64,000 nt of DNA from Schauerella fraxinea (GTDB taxonomy: Bacteria > Pseudomonadota > Gammaproteobacteria > Burkholderiales > Burkholderiaceae_B), in assembly GCA_030849945.1 (NCBI GenBank), contig JAVDKK010000006.1, positions 186,001-250,000 on the forward strand. Reading direction: 5' to 3'. Below, in pieces: positions 26,975 to 36,141 of the stretch; within the stretch, counting starts at the first letter, position 1, and every line of letters starts with the position of its first letter. The position numbers and the translations under genes were made by a program. The notes beneath the pieces were generated by a model, which ran no database searches, was not told the DNA's origin, and was given only the letters and a program-made list of their open reading frames with translations.

Positions 26975-27838
26975 ATGACGCCTGCTCGACCCTCCCGCGT
27001 CGGCGCGGCCGTTTCCTCCGTCGTACACGATCCCGTCATGCTGACAGCATTGGTATTGCTGTTGTTGCTGATCATCGTGTCGGTGGGCGCGCCCTGGCTA
27101 GCCGCGCACGACCCGGCGGCGCTCACGCCGCGTATGCGCCTGAAAGCAAGCACGCCCGAGTACTGGCTAGGCACCGATTCGCTCGGCCGCGATCTGTTCG
27201 CACGCGTGCTGTATGGCGGGCGCCTGTCGATTACGCTCGCCTTGCTGGTGAGTGCGATCTCGGTGCTGCTGGGCATGGTGATCGGCTTGGTGGCAGGGTA
27301 TTTTCGCCGCCTCGATGCCGTGATCATGCGGCTGATGGACGGCATCATGGCCATTCCTGGCTTGTTGCTCGCCATCGCGATGGTGGCCTTGGGCGGCGCC
27401 AATATCGTCACGATGGTCACCGCCATCTCGATTCCGGAGATTCCCCGCATCGCACGCCTGGTGCGCAGTGTGGTGCTGTCGGTGCGCGAAGAACCCTACG
27501 TCGAAGCTTCGGTGGGCATGGGCACGCCCACTTGGAAGGTGATCGTGCGTCATATTCTTCCCAGCACGATCAATCCGTTGGTCGTGCAGGCCACGTTCGT
27601 CTGCGCCGCAGCCATTCTCACCGAAGCGGTGCTGGGTTTTCTCGGCCTGGGTTTCCCGCCCGAGATCCCGAGCCTGGGCAGCATCATCGCCGAAGGCCGG
27701 CCGTTCTTCCAGCGTGCGCCGTGGATCGTGTTGTATCCGGGGCTCTTTCTGGCCCTGCTCATTCTTGCGGTAAACATGTTTGCCGACGCGTTGCGTGATC
27801 GGCTGGACGTGCGTCAATCGCGCAAAACCAAAGGCTGA
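26975..27838 (+). CDS. ABC transporter permease, DppC type
   Basis: Second permease, 287 residues, six helices. DppC/OppC landmarks: HDPAALTPRMRLK, YWLGTDSLGRDLFARVLYGG (the conserved TD-x-LGRD loop), the EAA loop EPYVEASVGMGTPTWKVIVR and FLGLGFPPEIPSLGSI. ATG 26975 has a clear AGGAG 6 nt upstream; the longer frame from 26930 only extends into the previous gene. It sits 13 bp after dppB-like and 6 bp before the ATPase. Confidence 0.92.
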   Translation: MTPARPSRVGAAVSSVVHDPVMLTALVLLLLLIIVSVGAPWLAAHDPAALTPRMRLKASTPEYWLGTDSLGRDLFARVLYGGRLSITLALLVSAISVLLGMVIGLVAGYFRRLDAVIMRLMDGIMAIPGLLLAIAMVALGGANIVTMVTAISIPEIPRIARLVRSVVLSVREEPYVEASVGMGTPTWKVIVRHILPSTINPLVVQATFVCAAAILTEAVLGFLGLGFPPEIPSLGSIIAEGRPFFQRAPWIVLYPGLFLALLILAVNMFADALRDRLDVRQSRKTKG

Positions 27839-27844
27839 AGGCGT

Positions 27845-29467
27845 ATGACTTCCACGCAGGCGCCCATCCTCGATATCCAGAATCTGAACGTGCGATTGCC
27901 CGGCAAAGGCGATCGCCACTATGCAGCCGAAGGCATTTCGCTCATCGTTGCACCGCGCGAAATCGTGTGTATCGTCGGCGAGTCCGGCTCGGGCAAATCC
28001 GTCACGGCCAGTGCGGTCATGGGCCTGCTGCCACGCGATGTGCTTACGCTGGAAAGCGGGCAGATCCGGTTGGCGGGCGAAGACATCACGCATGCCTCGC
28101 GTGCCATGTTGCGCACGCTGCGCGGCAACCGTATGGCGATGATCTTCCAGGAGCCGATGACGGCGCTTAACCCGTTGATGAAGGTAGGCGATCAGATCGC
28201 CGAGCTCTTCGAGTTTCACGGCAAGCGGATGTCGAGCGCGGATGTGAATAAGCAGGTGCTGGCGCTGCTTGTCGATGTGAAATTGCCAAACCCCACCACG
28301 CTGCAGCATGCCTTTCCGCATCAGCTTTCTGGCGGACAGCGTCAGCGCGTGATGATCGCCATGGCCTTGGCGATGGAGCCCGCGCTCATCATTGCCGACG
28401 AACCCACCACTGCATTGGACGTGACCTCGCAGGCGCAGGTGCTGCGCCTGCTCAACGAGTTGCGCGAGAAGCACGGCAACGGCGTGTTGTTCATCACACA
28501 CGATTTCGATGTGGTAGCCGAGATTGCCGATCGCGTCATCGTGATGCAGCATGGCCGTATCGTCGAGACCGGCATGGCGCGCGAGATTCTCGCCAATCCG
28601 CAGCATCCGTACACGAAAAAGTTATTGGCGGCGGTGCCCAAGGGCGAGTTCAACGCGCAACGGCATCCCGCGCAAAGCGAGGTGGTGCTTTCCGTCGAAA
28701 ACCTCGCCATGCGTTTCGAAACCAAAAGCGTGTTCAAGGCCAAGCGCCGCGTGGTGCATGCGTTGGACGGGGTGTCGCTGCAGCTGCATCGCGGCGAAAC
28801 GTTGGGCATCGTTGGCGAGTCCGGTTCCGGCAAGACCACCTTGGGCCGCTTGATCGCCCACATGGCGCAGCCCACGTCGGGTCGCATCATGTTCGATGGG
28901 CAAGATATTGCTGCCCTGACGGCCGCCGAATGGCGCCGCCGCTGCAAACGAATTCAGATGATTTTTCAGGATCCGTACCGCTCATTCAATCCTCGGCGCA
29001 CCATCGAGGATGCTCTGGCCGAAGGGCCGCTGAATTTCGGCGAGGCTGCGGCCGATGTGCGCCGCCGGATGCACGACATGCTCGCGCTGGTGAACCTGGA
29101 TGAGAGTGCTTTGCGGCGTTATCCGCATGAGTTCTCGGGCGGGCAGCGGCAGCGATTGTCGATTGCGCGTGCCCTGATGATGGAGCCGGAAATCCTGGTG
29201 GCCGACGAAGCGGTGTCGGCGCTGGACGTCTCCGTGCAGGCCCAGATTCTGGATCTGTTCGAGTCGATCCGCGAGCGCCTGAACTTGAGCATGGTGTTCG
29301 TCACCCACGATCTGCGCGTGGCCGCCCGGCTGTGCCATCGCATCGTCGTGATGCAGCAGGGCAAGGTTATGGAAGTCGGCAGCGCCGAGCAGGTCTTTCG
29401 CCAACCGCAGGCCGAGTACACCCGCGAGCTGCTGGCGGCGATTCCGGGCAAGAAGGGGTTTGCATGA
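27845..29467 (+). CDS. Fused double ABC ATPase (DppD-DppF/GsiA type)
   Basis: One 540-residue protein carrying both nucleotide-binding domains, as in GsiA/YejF. Domain 1: Walker A GESGSGKS, signature LSGGQRQRVMIAMAL, Walker B LIIADEPTTALD. Domain 2 from about residue 285: GESGSGKTTLGRLI, FSGGQRQRLSIARAL, LVADEAVSALD. The linkers carry the oligopeptide-family C-terminal motif after each domain (NPQHPYTKKLL; QAEYTRELLAAIP). It energises the two preceding permeases. The stop overlaps the next ATG (ATGA). Confidence 0.93.
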   Translation: MTSTQAPILDIQNLNVRLPGKGDRHYAAEGISLIVAPREIVCIVGESGSGKSVTASAVMGLLPRDVLTLESGQIRLAGEDITHASRAMLRTLRGNRMAMIFQEPMTALNPLMKVGDQIAELFEFHGKRMSSADVNKQVLALLVDVKLPNPTTLQHAFPHQLSGGQRQRVMIAMALAMEPALIIADEPTTALDVTSQAQVLRLLNELREKHGNGVLFITHDFDVVAEIADRVIVMQHGRIVETGMAREILANPQHPYTKKLLAAVPKGEFNAQRHPAQSEVVLSVENLAMRFETKSVFKAKRRVVHALDGVSLQLHRGETLGIVGESGSGKTTLGRLIAHMAQPTSGRIMFDGQDIAALTAAEWRRRCKRIQMIFQDPYRSFNPRRTIEDALAEGPLNFGEAAADVRRRMHDMLALVNLDESALRRYPHEFSGGQRQRLSIARALMMEPEILVADEAVSALDVSVQAQILDLFESIRERLNLSMVFVTHDLRVAARLCHRIVVMQQGKVMEVGSAEQVFRQPQAEYTRELLAAIPGKKGFA

Positions 29468-30390
29468 CGCGCGTTGCTTTGTTGAGCCAGACGGCCGACC
29501 TGTCGTACTTCAAGCCACTTTTGCTCGCGGTGGACCCATCGCTCGATGTGGCCGTGTGGCCCGATCCCAGGGCGCGCGATGCGGAGGTGGCCGTGTGCTG
29601 GAATCCGCCGCGCGGCGTGTACGACGAGATGCCCGGATTGCGCTTGATCCACAGCATCGCGGCGGGCGTGGACAACGTGGTGGACCGGCAGAACCTGCGT
29701 GGCCTGCCGGTGTGCCGCGTGGTCGATCCCGCATTGGCCGACGGCATGGTGCAGTATGTGTTGTGGTCGGTGCTGCACTTTCATCGCAAGCTCGATATCG
29801 CCGCCGCCAATCAACGCACACATACATGGAAGCGCCCGGCGCAGCAACCTGCGTCGGCCTGCCGGGTGGGTCTGATGGGACTGGGCAATCTGGGCGGCGC
29901 GATCGCCGAGCTCTTGCCGCGCCTGGGGTACCAGGTCAATGGCTGGTCGCGCACGCCGCGCGAGATGGCGGGCGTCACGGTGTACAGCGGGGCCGCGGGC
30001 TTCGACGACTTTCTGGCGAACACCGATGTGCTCGTGTGCCTCTTGCCGTTGACCGAACACACGCGGGGCATTCTGGGTCGCGCCACATTCGAAGCCTTGC
30101 CCCGAGGCGCGGCCATTGTCAATTGCGGCCGGGGTGAGCATCTCGTCGCCGATGACCTGATCGATGCCTTGGCCAGCGGCCAACTGCGCGGCGCCGTGCT
30201 CGATGTGTTTACCCATGAGCCGCTGCCCGTCGACCACGCGCTGTGGGATACGCCTGGCGTGGTGGTCACGCCGCATATGGCGACGATGGCGTCGTCGGAA
30301 GTGGTGGCGCGCCAGGTGGCCGACAACATCGCGCGTTTGCGCGGCGGCCATGCGCTCCATCACACCGTGGACCCGCGTCGCGGATATTGA
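29464..30390 (+). CDS. 2-hydroxyacid dehydrogenase (GhrA-like)
   Basis: 308-residue NAD(P)-dependent dehydrogenase that interconverts 2-oxo and 2-hydroxy acids. It has the Rossmann motif GLMGLGNLGGAIAELL and the D-2-hydroxyacid dehydrogenase triad: Arg in NCGRGEHLV, Glu in DVFTHEPLP and His in VVTPHMATM. It most resembles glyoxylate/hydroxypyruvate reductase A. The ATG at 29464 overlaps the ATPase stop (ATGA) after a GGGG-containing site, so it belongs to the operon and probably handles an acid released by the amidase or hydrolase. Confidence 0.88.
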   Translation: MTRVALLSQTADLSYFKPLLLAVDPSLDVAVWPDPRARDAEVAVCWNPPRGVYDEMPGLRLIHSIAAGVDNVVDRQNLRGLPVCRVVDPALADGMVQYVLWSVLHFHRKLDIAAANQRTHTWKRPAQQPASACRVGLMGLGNLGGAIAELLPRLGYQVNGWSRTPREMAGVTVYSGAAGFDDFLANTDVLVCLLPLTEHTRGILGRATFEALPRGAAIVNCGRGEHLVADDLIDALASGQLRGAVLDVFTHEPLPVDHALWDTPGVVVTPHMATMASSEVVARQVADNIARLRGGHALHHTVDPRRGY

Positions 30391-30440
30391 AGCGCAACGC
30401 GCGCTCGCACAACACCGTCTTCTTTTTCAGGACCCGAGAC

Positions 30441-31430
30441 ATGTATATCGAAGATCCCGCTTTCACGATTCCCACGGGCGCGCCCGCGCCGCTCGACCCC
30501 CAGATCGCACAGTTCGTCAAAAAGATGGCGGCCGATGCGTCGCAGTATCCGCGTCGCGACACGATTTCGATCGAAGAGGGGCGGGCGATCGCCGAGAAAG
30601 TGCGCGCGCCGTGGGCGCAGGGCGGTCCGGTGATGGCGCGCACGGTGGAGCATGTGGTGCCCACCCGCTACGGCAGCGTGCAGGTGCGGGCCTATTACCC
30701 CAGCGAACGCCGCTTGCCTGGCGCGTTCATCTATATCCATGGCGGCGGCTTCGTTCTCTTCAGCAACGATACGCATGACCGCGTCATGCGTGAGTACGCC
30801 GAGCGAGCCGGCATCGTGGTCTTCGGCATCAACTACACCCGTGCGCCCGAAGCGAAGTTTCCGCAGCCGCTCGAAGAGTGCGTGGATACCGTGCGTTGGG
30901 TGGCAGCGCAAGCCGCCGCACTCGATATCGAGGCGGCGCAGTTGTTCATCGGCGGTGACTCGGCCGGCGCCAATCTCTCGATGGGAACGTGCCTGACGCT
31001 GCGCGACGAACAAACGCCGCTCATTCAGGGCGTGGTGCTCAACTACGGCGGCTTCGGCAGCAATCTGTTCCGCAATTCGGTGGTGCGCTATGGCGCCGGC
31101 GACTACGGGTTATCACTGCATATGATGATCTGGTTTCGGGGCATGCATATCCGCCGCGGCGAAGACTTCGTCAATCCGCGCGTGGATATCCTGCGCGCCG
31201 ATCTGTCGAACCTGCCGCCGGCTTATATTGTGGTCACCGAATGCGACCCCCTGCATGACGACAGCATCGAACTCGAACGCCGCTGGCGCGAGTCGGGCGG
31301 TCAGGTGCTGTCGAAGATCTATCCCGGCACGGTGCACAGCTTTCTTGAAGCCGTCTCGATCTCCGACGTGGCCGTCGAAGCCTTTGACGACACGGCCAAG
31401 TGGTTGCACGCCACCGCGGCGCGCGCGTAG
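30441..31430 (+). CDS. Alpha/beta hydrolase, hormone-sensitive-lipase type
   Basis: 329-residue esterase-like enzyme. Oxyanion-hole motif HGGGF in IYIHGGGFVLFS, nucleophile Ser in GGDSAGANLS, acid Asp in VTECDPLHDDS and catalytic His in PGTVHSFLEA, all in the HSL-family order. No signal peptide, so cytoplasmic. An AGGA site lies about 9 nt before ATG 30441. Expected to hydrolyse an ester (or an activated amide) of the operon's substrate. Confidence 0.9.
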   Translation: MYIEDPAFTIPTGAPAPLDPQIAQFVKKMAADASQYPRRDTISIEEGRAIAEKVRAPWAQGGPVMARTVEHVVPTRYGSVQVRAYYPSERRLPGAFIYIHGGGFVLFSNDTHDRVMREYAERAGIVVFGINYTRAPEAKFPQPLEECVDTVRWVAAQAAALDIEAAQLFIGGDSAGANLSMGTCLTLRDEQTPLIQGVVLNYGGFGSNLFRNSVVRYGAGDYGLSLHMMIWFRGMHIRRGEDFVNPRVDILRADLSNLPPAYIVVTECDPLHDDSIELERRWRESGGQVLSKIYPGTVHSFLEAVSISDVAVEAFDDTAKWLHATAARA

Positions 31431-31452
31431 ATCGCGGCTCAGGGACAATCAC

Positions 31453-32109
31453 ATGTACACCCCGCCGGCCTATGCCGAACACGACATTGAAGTGCTGCAC
31501 GACGGCATGCGCGCCTGGAGCTTTGCCACATTGATCACGGTAGGGCTAGCGGGTGCGCGCGCCACCCACCTGCCGTTTCTGCTCGATCCCGAGGCCGATG
31601 CGTGCGGGCGATTGACCACGCATCTAGCGCGTGCCAATCCGCAACTGGACGACTTGCGGCAAGGCGCGCCGGCATTGGTGATCTTTCAGGGGCCGCACGC
31701 TTTCGTATCGCCGAGTTGGTACCGCAACCGCATGACGTTTCCAACGTGGAACTACACCGCGATTCATGCGCGGGGTCTGCCACGGCTGATCGAGGATCCT
31801 GCCGCGATACACGACGTGTTGCGGCGAACGGTTGCAGTATTCGACACGCCGGTGGGCGGAGAGTGGGACTTCGAGACGATCCCCCAAGCGTTCACCGCGA
31901 CGCGATTGAGCGCGATCGTGGCGGTCGAGATTCGGATCGAGAGTCTGGAGGGCAAAATGAAGCTGAATCAGGATAAGTCGGTCGAGGATCGCCTGGGCGT
32001 GATCGCCGCGCTCGAACGCGCGGGCGAGCCACAAGGTCTGGCCGTCGCGGATATGATTCGACGTCAGCCCGATATGCCGACTGCTGCATCGCGCGCCGCC
32101 CCTGTTTGA
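31453..32109 (+). CDS. FMN-binding PaiB-like protein
   Basis: 218 residues of the PaiB/FMN-binding split-barrel family: the opening MYTPPAYAEHDIEVLHDGMR, SFATLITVG, ATHLPFLLD, VIFQGPHAFVSPSWY, PTWNYTAIHARG and the C-terminal KMKLNQDKSVEDR are all typical. Bacillus PaiB is called a transcriptional regulator, but the fold is that of flavin/heme-binding oxidoreductases, and a redox role is plausible. AGGGA precedes ATG 31453; 22 bp separate it from the hydrolase gene. Confidence 0.9.
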   Translation: MYTPPAYAEHDIEVLHDGMRAWSFATLITVGLAGARATHLPFLLDPEADACGRLTTHLARANPQLDDLRQGAPALVIFQGPHAFVSPSWYRNRMTFPTWNYTAIHARGLPRLIEDPAAIHDVLRRTVAVFDTPVGGEWDFETIPQAFTATRLSAIVAVEIRIESLEGKMKLNQDKSVEDRLGVIAALERAGEPQGLAVADMIRRQPDMPTAASRAAPV

Positions 32110-32131
32110 TCACTCTTTCTGGATCTCCGCC

Positions 32132-32896
32132 ATGGAAATGCTTCACACGCCGCTGCACCACGCCGCCATGAGTACGGCGGAAAGCGACACGCGCCGCGAC
32201 CTCGCCACGCTGTACCGCCTGATTGCGCATTTCCGCATGACGGATCTCATCGATACGCACATCAGTGCACGGATTCCCGGCACGCCCGACCATTTTCTGA
32301 TCAATCGCTATGGCGTGCTGTTCCACGAGATGCGGCCCCAGGATCTGGTCAAGATCGATGTGTCGGGCATGCCGGTGGATGCCGGCGATGAGGAAACCAA
32401 TCGTGTGAATGCGGCGGGCTTCACGATCCATTCGGCCGTGCATATGGCGCGGCACGAGTTGGCGTGCGTGATTCACACGCATACCGCCGACGGTATCGCG
32501 GTGGCGTGCCAGCAGGATGGGTTGCTGCCGATCAGCCAGCATGCGCTGCGCTTCTACAACCGCCTGGGCTATCACGACTATGAAGGCATTGCGCTTGATC
32601 TGGCCGAGCGCGATCGCCTGGTGGCCGATCTCGGCGAGCATCGCGCAATGATCCTGCGCAATCACGGCTTGCTGGCCGCAGGGCGCACCATCGCCGAAGC
32701 CTTCGTCAATATCTACTATCTCGAACGCGCGTGTCAGTCGCAGATCAAGGCCATGAGCGGTGGTGCGCGCTTGAACCTCCCGTCGCCTGCAGTGTGTGAA
32801 CACACGGCCAGACAATTCGAACGGCCGACGAGCCTCGCGTACTGCGATCGGATGTGGGCGTCGGCGTCGAGGCTGCTGGACGCGCCTGGCGATTAG
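32132..32896 (+). CDS. Class II aldolase/adducin family protein (operon gene 9)
   Basis: 254 residues of the zinc-dependent fuculose-phosphate-aldolase fold. Metal-site histidines are in VIHTHTADGIAV, with a third candidate in LRNHGLLAAG; THISARIPGTPDHFLINRYG forms the family's substrate loop. Such enzymes cleave C-C bonds or decarboxylate 3-hydroxy/3-oxo acids. Last gene of the operon; its stop overlaps that of the convergent iclR gene by 4 bp. Confidence 0.88.
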   Translation: MEMLHTPLHHAAMSTAESDTRRDLATLYRLIAHFRMTDLIDTHISARIPGTPDHFLINRYGVLFHEMRPQDLVKIDVSGMPVDAGDEETNRVNAAGFTIHSAVHMARHELACVIHTHTADGIAVACQQDGLLPISQHALRFYNRLGYHDYEGIALDLAERDRLVADLGEHRAMILRNHGLLAAGRTIAEAFVNIYYLERACQSQIKAMSGGARLNLPSPAVCEHTARQFERPTSLAYCDRMWASASRLLDAPGD

Positions 32897-33675
32897 GACA
32901 ATCCGCGCTTGCCGCTCAAGGCGCGCGCGGCGCCGAGGATCAGCGGCGCAAACCGCTTGGCGAAGTCGGCCATCGTCCACTCCGAGAGCGACCCTGAAAT
33001 GTGGATCGCCGCGATCGGACGTTCTTCGTGATCCGTGACCGCACAGGCGAGGTTGATCTCGCCGAGCATGCTCTCTTCGGCGGCCATCGCGTAGCCGTTC
33101 TCGCGCGCCTCCTCGATGAGGGCGCGAATGCGGTCTGGATCCTTGATGGTCTTGGCGGTCATCGGCAGCACCGGGGTATCGGCTGCACGCGCGAGGATGT
33201 CGTCGTTTTGCGCGTCGGTGAGATGCGCCATGATGGCGCGGCCACCGGCCGTATGCAGCGTGGCCAGCCGCCGGCCAATCAGCGTGGTGGTATACGTCTG
33301 ACGTTTGGTCTGGCGCCGCAGCGCAAAGACGATGGTGAGGTCGTCGAATAAACTGAGTTCGACGCGTTCGCCCGAGTCTTTTTGGAGTTCGACGATCAGC
33401 GGGGTGGCGCGTTCCAGCAGCGGCACGCTGCGCAGGTAATCGAAGGCGCAATCCAGGATTTTCTTGCCCGGCACATAGCCGCGGCCGTTGGAACCGCGTT
33501 CGAGATAGCCCAGGGCCACGAGCGTGTGTGCCATGCGCTGCGTGGTGCTGCGATCCAGCCCGCTTTGTTCGCTCAAGTCATTGAGCGTGAGCGGCGCCGG
33601 TTGGCCTCGGAAGGCTTCGAGAAGACCCAGGCCTTTCGCAAGCGACTGGATAAAAAGGGGATCGGTGCGCGCCAT
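32893..33675 (-). CDS. IclR-family regulator of the amidase/ABC operon
   Basis: 260 residues: HTH (IQSLAKGLGLLEAF, LTLNDLSEQSGLDRSTTQRM) and effector domain (DCAFDYLRSVPLLERATPL, IGRRLATLHTAGGRAIMAHL, GEINLACAVTDHEERPIAAI). ATG 33675 gives the usual IclR length and has GGAG upstream; GTG 33726 would add 17 residues. Its own promoter contains a near-copy of the site in front of the operon at 22878, so autorepression and operon repression by the same protein are likely. Inducer unknown, presumably a carboxylate released by the pathway. Confidence 0.9.
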   Translation of the reverse strand: MARTDPLFIQSLAKGLGLLEAFRGQPAPLTLNDLSEQSGLDRSTTQRMAHTLVALGYLERGSNGRGYVPGKKILDCAFDYLRSVPLLERATPLIVELQKDSGERVELSLFDDLTIVFALRRQTKRQTYTTTLIGRRLATLHTAGGRAIMAHLTDAQNDDILARAADTPVLPMTAKTIKDPDRIRALIEEARENGYAMAAEESMLGEINLACAVTDHEERPIAAIHISGSLSEWTMADFAKRFAPLILGAARALSGKRGLS

Positions 33676-33757
33676 GGCCAGAAAATCTCCGAAGTACCGG
33701 TTTAGCAACGCCTCCGCTTGAAACACGCGGCAGGGGCTGGCAAAATATTGTTATTAA

Positions 33758-33787
33758 ATAATAAAGTAGTGCATAGCAATACTCAAT
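33758..33787 (-). promoter_or_regulatory. iclR promoter with operator copy 2
   Basis: Minus-strand promoter: -35 TTGAGT (33786-33781), 17-bp spacer, -10 TATTAT (33763-33758). The spacer and -35 contain GTAGTGC-ATA-GCAATAC (33766-33782), the one-mismatch twin of the dyad at 22880-22896. The AT-rich dyad TTATT-AAAT-AATAA at 33751-33764 overlaps it. The site also lies upstream of the divergent TonB-receptor gene. Confidence 0.7.
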
Positions 33788-33946
33788 AGCAATGCTTAAG
33801 TGTGGTCGTGGTTGTTGCCGCGGATCGCCTTACCTGTGATTGTGCTGTTGCTGTGCCTTGGCTGTCGTCGCTGCGCATGTCACCGTCCGCCAGTCCCGCC
33901 AATTTCGTAAATGGCTCTCATTACTAATTTCACTTCGCTTAGCCCC

Positions 33947-36139
33947 ATGACCCGATCTTTCTCTCTCCCTGCCCGCTTGCCGTTTGCCCGTCATGCGATC
34001 GCGATCGCATTGGCGTGGCCCGCCATCGGCGCAGCACAAACGGCCGTGTCTTCAGACGCCACGACCTTGGCACCGATCACGGTCACTGGTGCCGGCGTTC
34101 CAGTATCGCAACCGCTGCCACCCGTGTTTGCCGGCGGTCAGGTCGCTCGTGGTGGTCAGCTCGGCATCCTGGGCAATCAGGACATCATGGACGTACCGTT
34201 TTCGATCTCGAGCTACACGTCGGAGCTCATCGACAACCAGCAGGCGCGCACGTTGGGCGACGTCATGAAGAACGACGCGTCGGTGCAGGTGAGCAAGGGC
34301 TTTGGGAATCAGGCGGAGGTGTTCGTTGTGCGCGGCTTTGCGCTGGGCGGCGAGGATCTGGCGTTCAATGGGTTGTATGGCGTGTTGCCGCGGCAAATCC
34401 TGTCTACGCCGATGATGGATCGGGTCGAAGTGTTCCGTGGCGCCAGCGCGTTCTTGAACGGTGTGTCGCCCACCGGAACCGGGATCGGCGGCATGATCAA
34501 TATCGTGCCCAAGCGTGCCGATGAAGAGCCGTTGAATCGCGTGTCGCTGGATTACACCAGCCGATCGCAAACGGGCGGGGCGGTGGATATCGGCCGGCGA
34601 TGGGGCGCGAGCAACCAGTTCGGTATTCGGGTGAACGCGGCCACGCGCGACGGAGAAGCCGAGCCGGATGATGAGGGCCGGCGCTCCACATTCGGCTCGC
34701 TGGGCCTGGACTTTCGCGGCGATCGGCTGCGCGCATCGCTGGATGTGGGCTATCAAAAGCAATACGCTCGCCAACCGCGGCCCACCGTGCAGATCGAACC
34801 CGGTACGCTGCAGGTGCCGGATGCGCCGAGCGGCCGGATCAACTACGGCCAACCATGGACATTTACCGATCTCGAAACGACCTTCGGCATGGCACGCGTC
34901 GAATACGACCTGACGGATAACTGGACCACCTACGCTGCATTCGGCGGCAATCACAATCGTGAGAGTGGCTCCTACGCCACGCCACGCGTGAATGCCGCCG
35001 GCGTGGGTACCTCGGGGCGTCTCGACGTGCCTTACAACAGCGATACGTGGACCGGTGAAGTTGGCGTGCGTGGGCGCCTCACGACCGGACCGCTCAAGCA
35101 CACGCTCAACGTCAGCGCGAACCGCATCGATTTTCAAAAGGCCAGCGCTTCGGAAACAGGCCTGCGGTCACCGATCGATTTGAACAATCCGACATATGTG
35201 CCGCGCACGCCGAAGGCCGGCGCCACGCAACCGATCGGTAATCTGTCCGATCCGTTCACCACCGAGCACACGCGCCTGGCGAGCATCGCGATCTCGGACA
35301 CGGTGTCGTTCTGGGACGATCGTGTGGCATTGACGGCCGGTATCCGTCACCAGGAAATACGCACCAAAGCCTATGCGGCCGCCAACGGCAAGCTCAACGC
35401 CTACTACGACGAATCGGCCACCACACCGGTGTTCGGCGCGGTGTTCAAGGCGACGGACAAGGTGTCGATTTACGCCAACCACATCGAAGGACTTTCCAAA
35501 GGGCCGATCGCGCCGGGCGGTGTGACCAACGCGAACGAAGCGTTTCCGCCGGGCCGCTCGAAGCAGACGGAAGCCGGTGTGAAACTCGACATGGGCAACT
35601 ACGGCGCCACGTTGGGCGTGTTCCAGATCGAGCAGCCGGCGACGTCGGGCTATACCGATCCGGGCACCAACACCTTCAGCATTGTCGGCGAGCAGCGTAA
35701 TCGCGGCATTGAACTCAATGTGTTTGGTGAGCCGGTGCGCGGGTTGCGGCTGCTGAGCGGCATCACCTTCATCGACGCTGAGCTGACGCGTACCAATGGC
35801 GGCTTGAACGACGGCAACACTGCAGTCGGCGTGCCGGATTACTACTGGACGATGGGTGTGGACTGGGATGTGCCGATGGTGAGCGGTGTGTCACTGCAAG
35901 CGCAACTGCTGCGCGCCGGCACGCAGTACGTCGATCCGGCCAACAACCTCAAACTGCCGACGTGGACACGGGTGGATCTGGGCGCCCGCTACGCCACGCG
36001 GATCGACGGGCACAACGTGGTCTGGCGGGCAGGTGTGGAAAACGTGGCCGACCGCGCCTATTGGGCGTCGGCCAATGGCGGCTACCTGACGCAAGGTGCG
36101 CCGCGCACCTACAAGCTATCGATGAGCGTCGATTTCTGA
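33947..36139 (+). CDS. TonB-dependent receptor (siderophore-receptor type)
   Basis: Outer-membrane active-uptake channel of about 730 residues. A signal peptide (to AAQT, about residue 32) is followed by a TonB-box-like APITVTGAG and the plug domain (DVPFSISSYTSELIDNQQAR, VVRGFALGGEDLAFNG, MDRVEVFRGASAFLNG, GMINIVPKRA). A 22-strand barrel follows, ending in the canonical C-terminal YKLSMSVDF with terminal Phe. Sequence style is that of ferric-siderophore receptors. The start is uncertain: ATG 33947 gives a clean signal peptide, ATG 33911 is in frame, and neither has a good ribosome site. It is divergent from iclR, suggesting shared control with the upstream operon. Confidence 0.92.
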   Translation: MTRSFSLPARLPFARHAIAIALAWPAIGAAQTAVSSDATTLAPITVTGAGVPVSQPLPPVFAGGQVARGGQLGILGNQDIMDVPFSISSYTSELIDNQQARTLGDVMKNDASVQVSKGFGNQAEVFVVRGFALGGEDLAFNGLYGVLPRQILSTPMMDRVEVFRGASAFLNGVSPTGTGIGGMINIVPKRADEEPLNRVSLDYTSRSQTGGAVDIGRRWGASNQFGIRVNAATRDGEAEPDDEGRRSTFGSLGLDFRGDRLRASLDVGYQKQYARQPRPTVQIEPGTLQVPDAPSGRINYGQPWTFTDLETTFGMARVEYDLTDNWTTYAAFGGNHNRESGSYATPRVNAAGVGTSGRLDVPYNSDTWTGEVGVRGRLTTGPLKHTLNVSANRIDFQKASASETGLRSPIDLNNPTYVPRTPKAGATQPIGNLSDPFTTEHTRLASIAISDTVSFWDDRVALTAGIRHQEIRTKAYAAANGKLNAYYDESATTPVFGAVFKATDKVSIYANHIEGLSKGPIAPGGVTNANEAFPPGRSKQTEAGVKLDMGNYGATLGVFQIEQPATSGYTDPGTNTFSIVGEQRNRGIELNVFGEPVRGLRLLSGITFIDAELTRTNGGLNDGNTAVGVPDYYWTMGVDWDVPMVSGVSLQAQLLRAGTQYVDPANNLKLPTWTRVDLGARYATRIDGHNVVWRAGVENVADRAYWASANGGYLTQGAPRTYKLSMSVDF

Positions 36140-36141
36140 TG

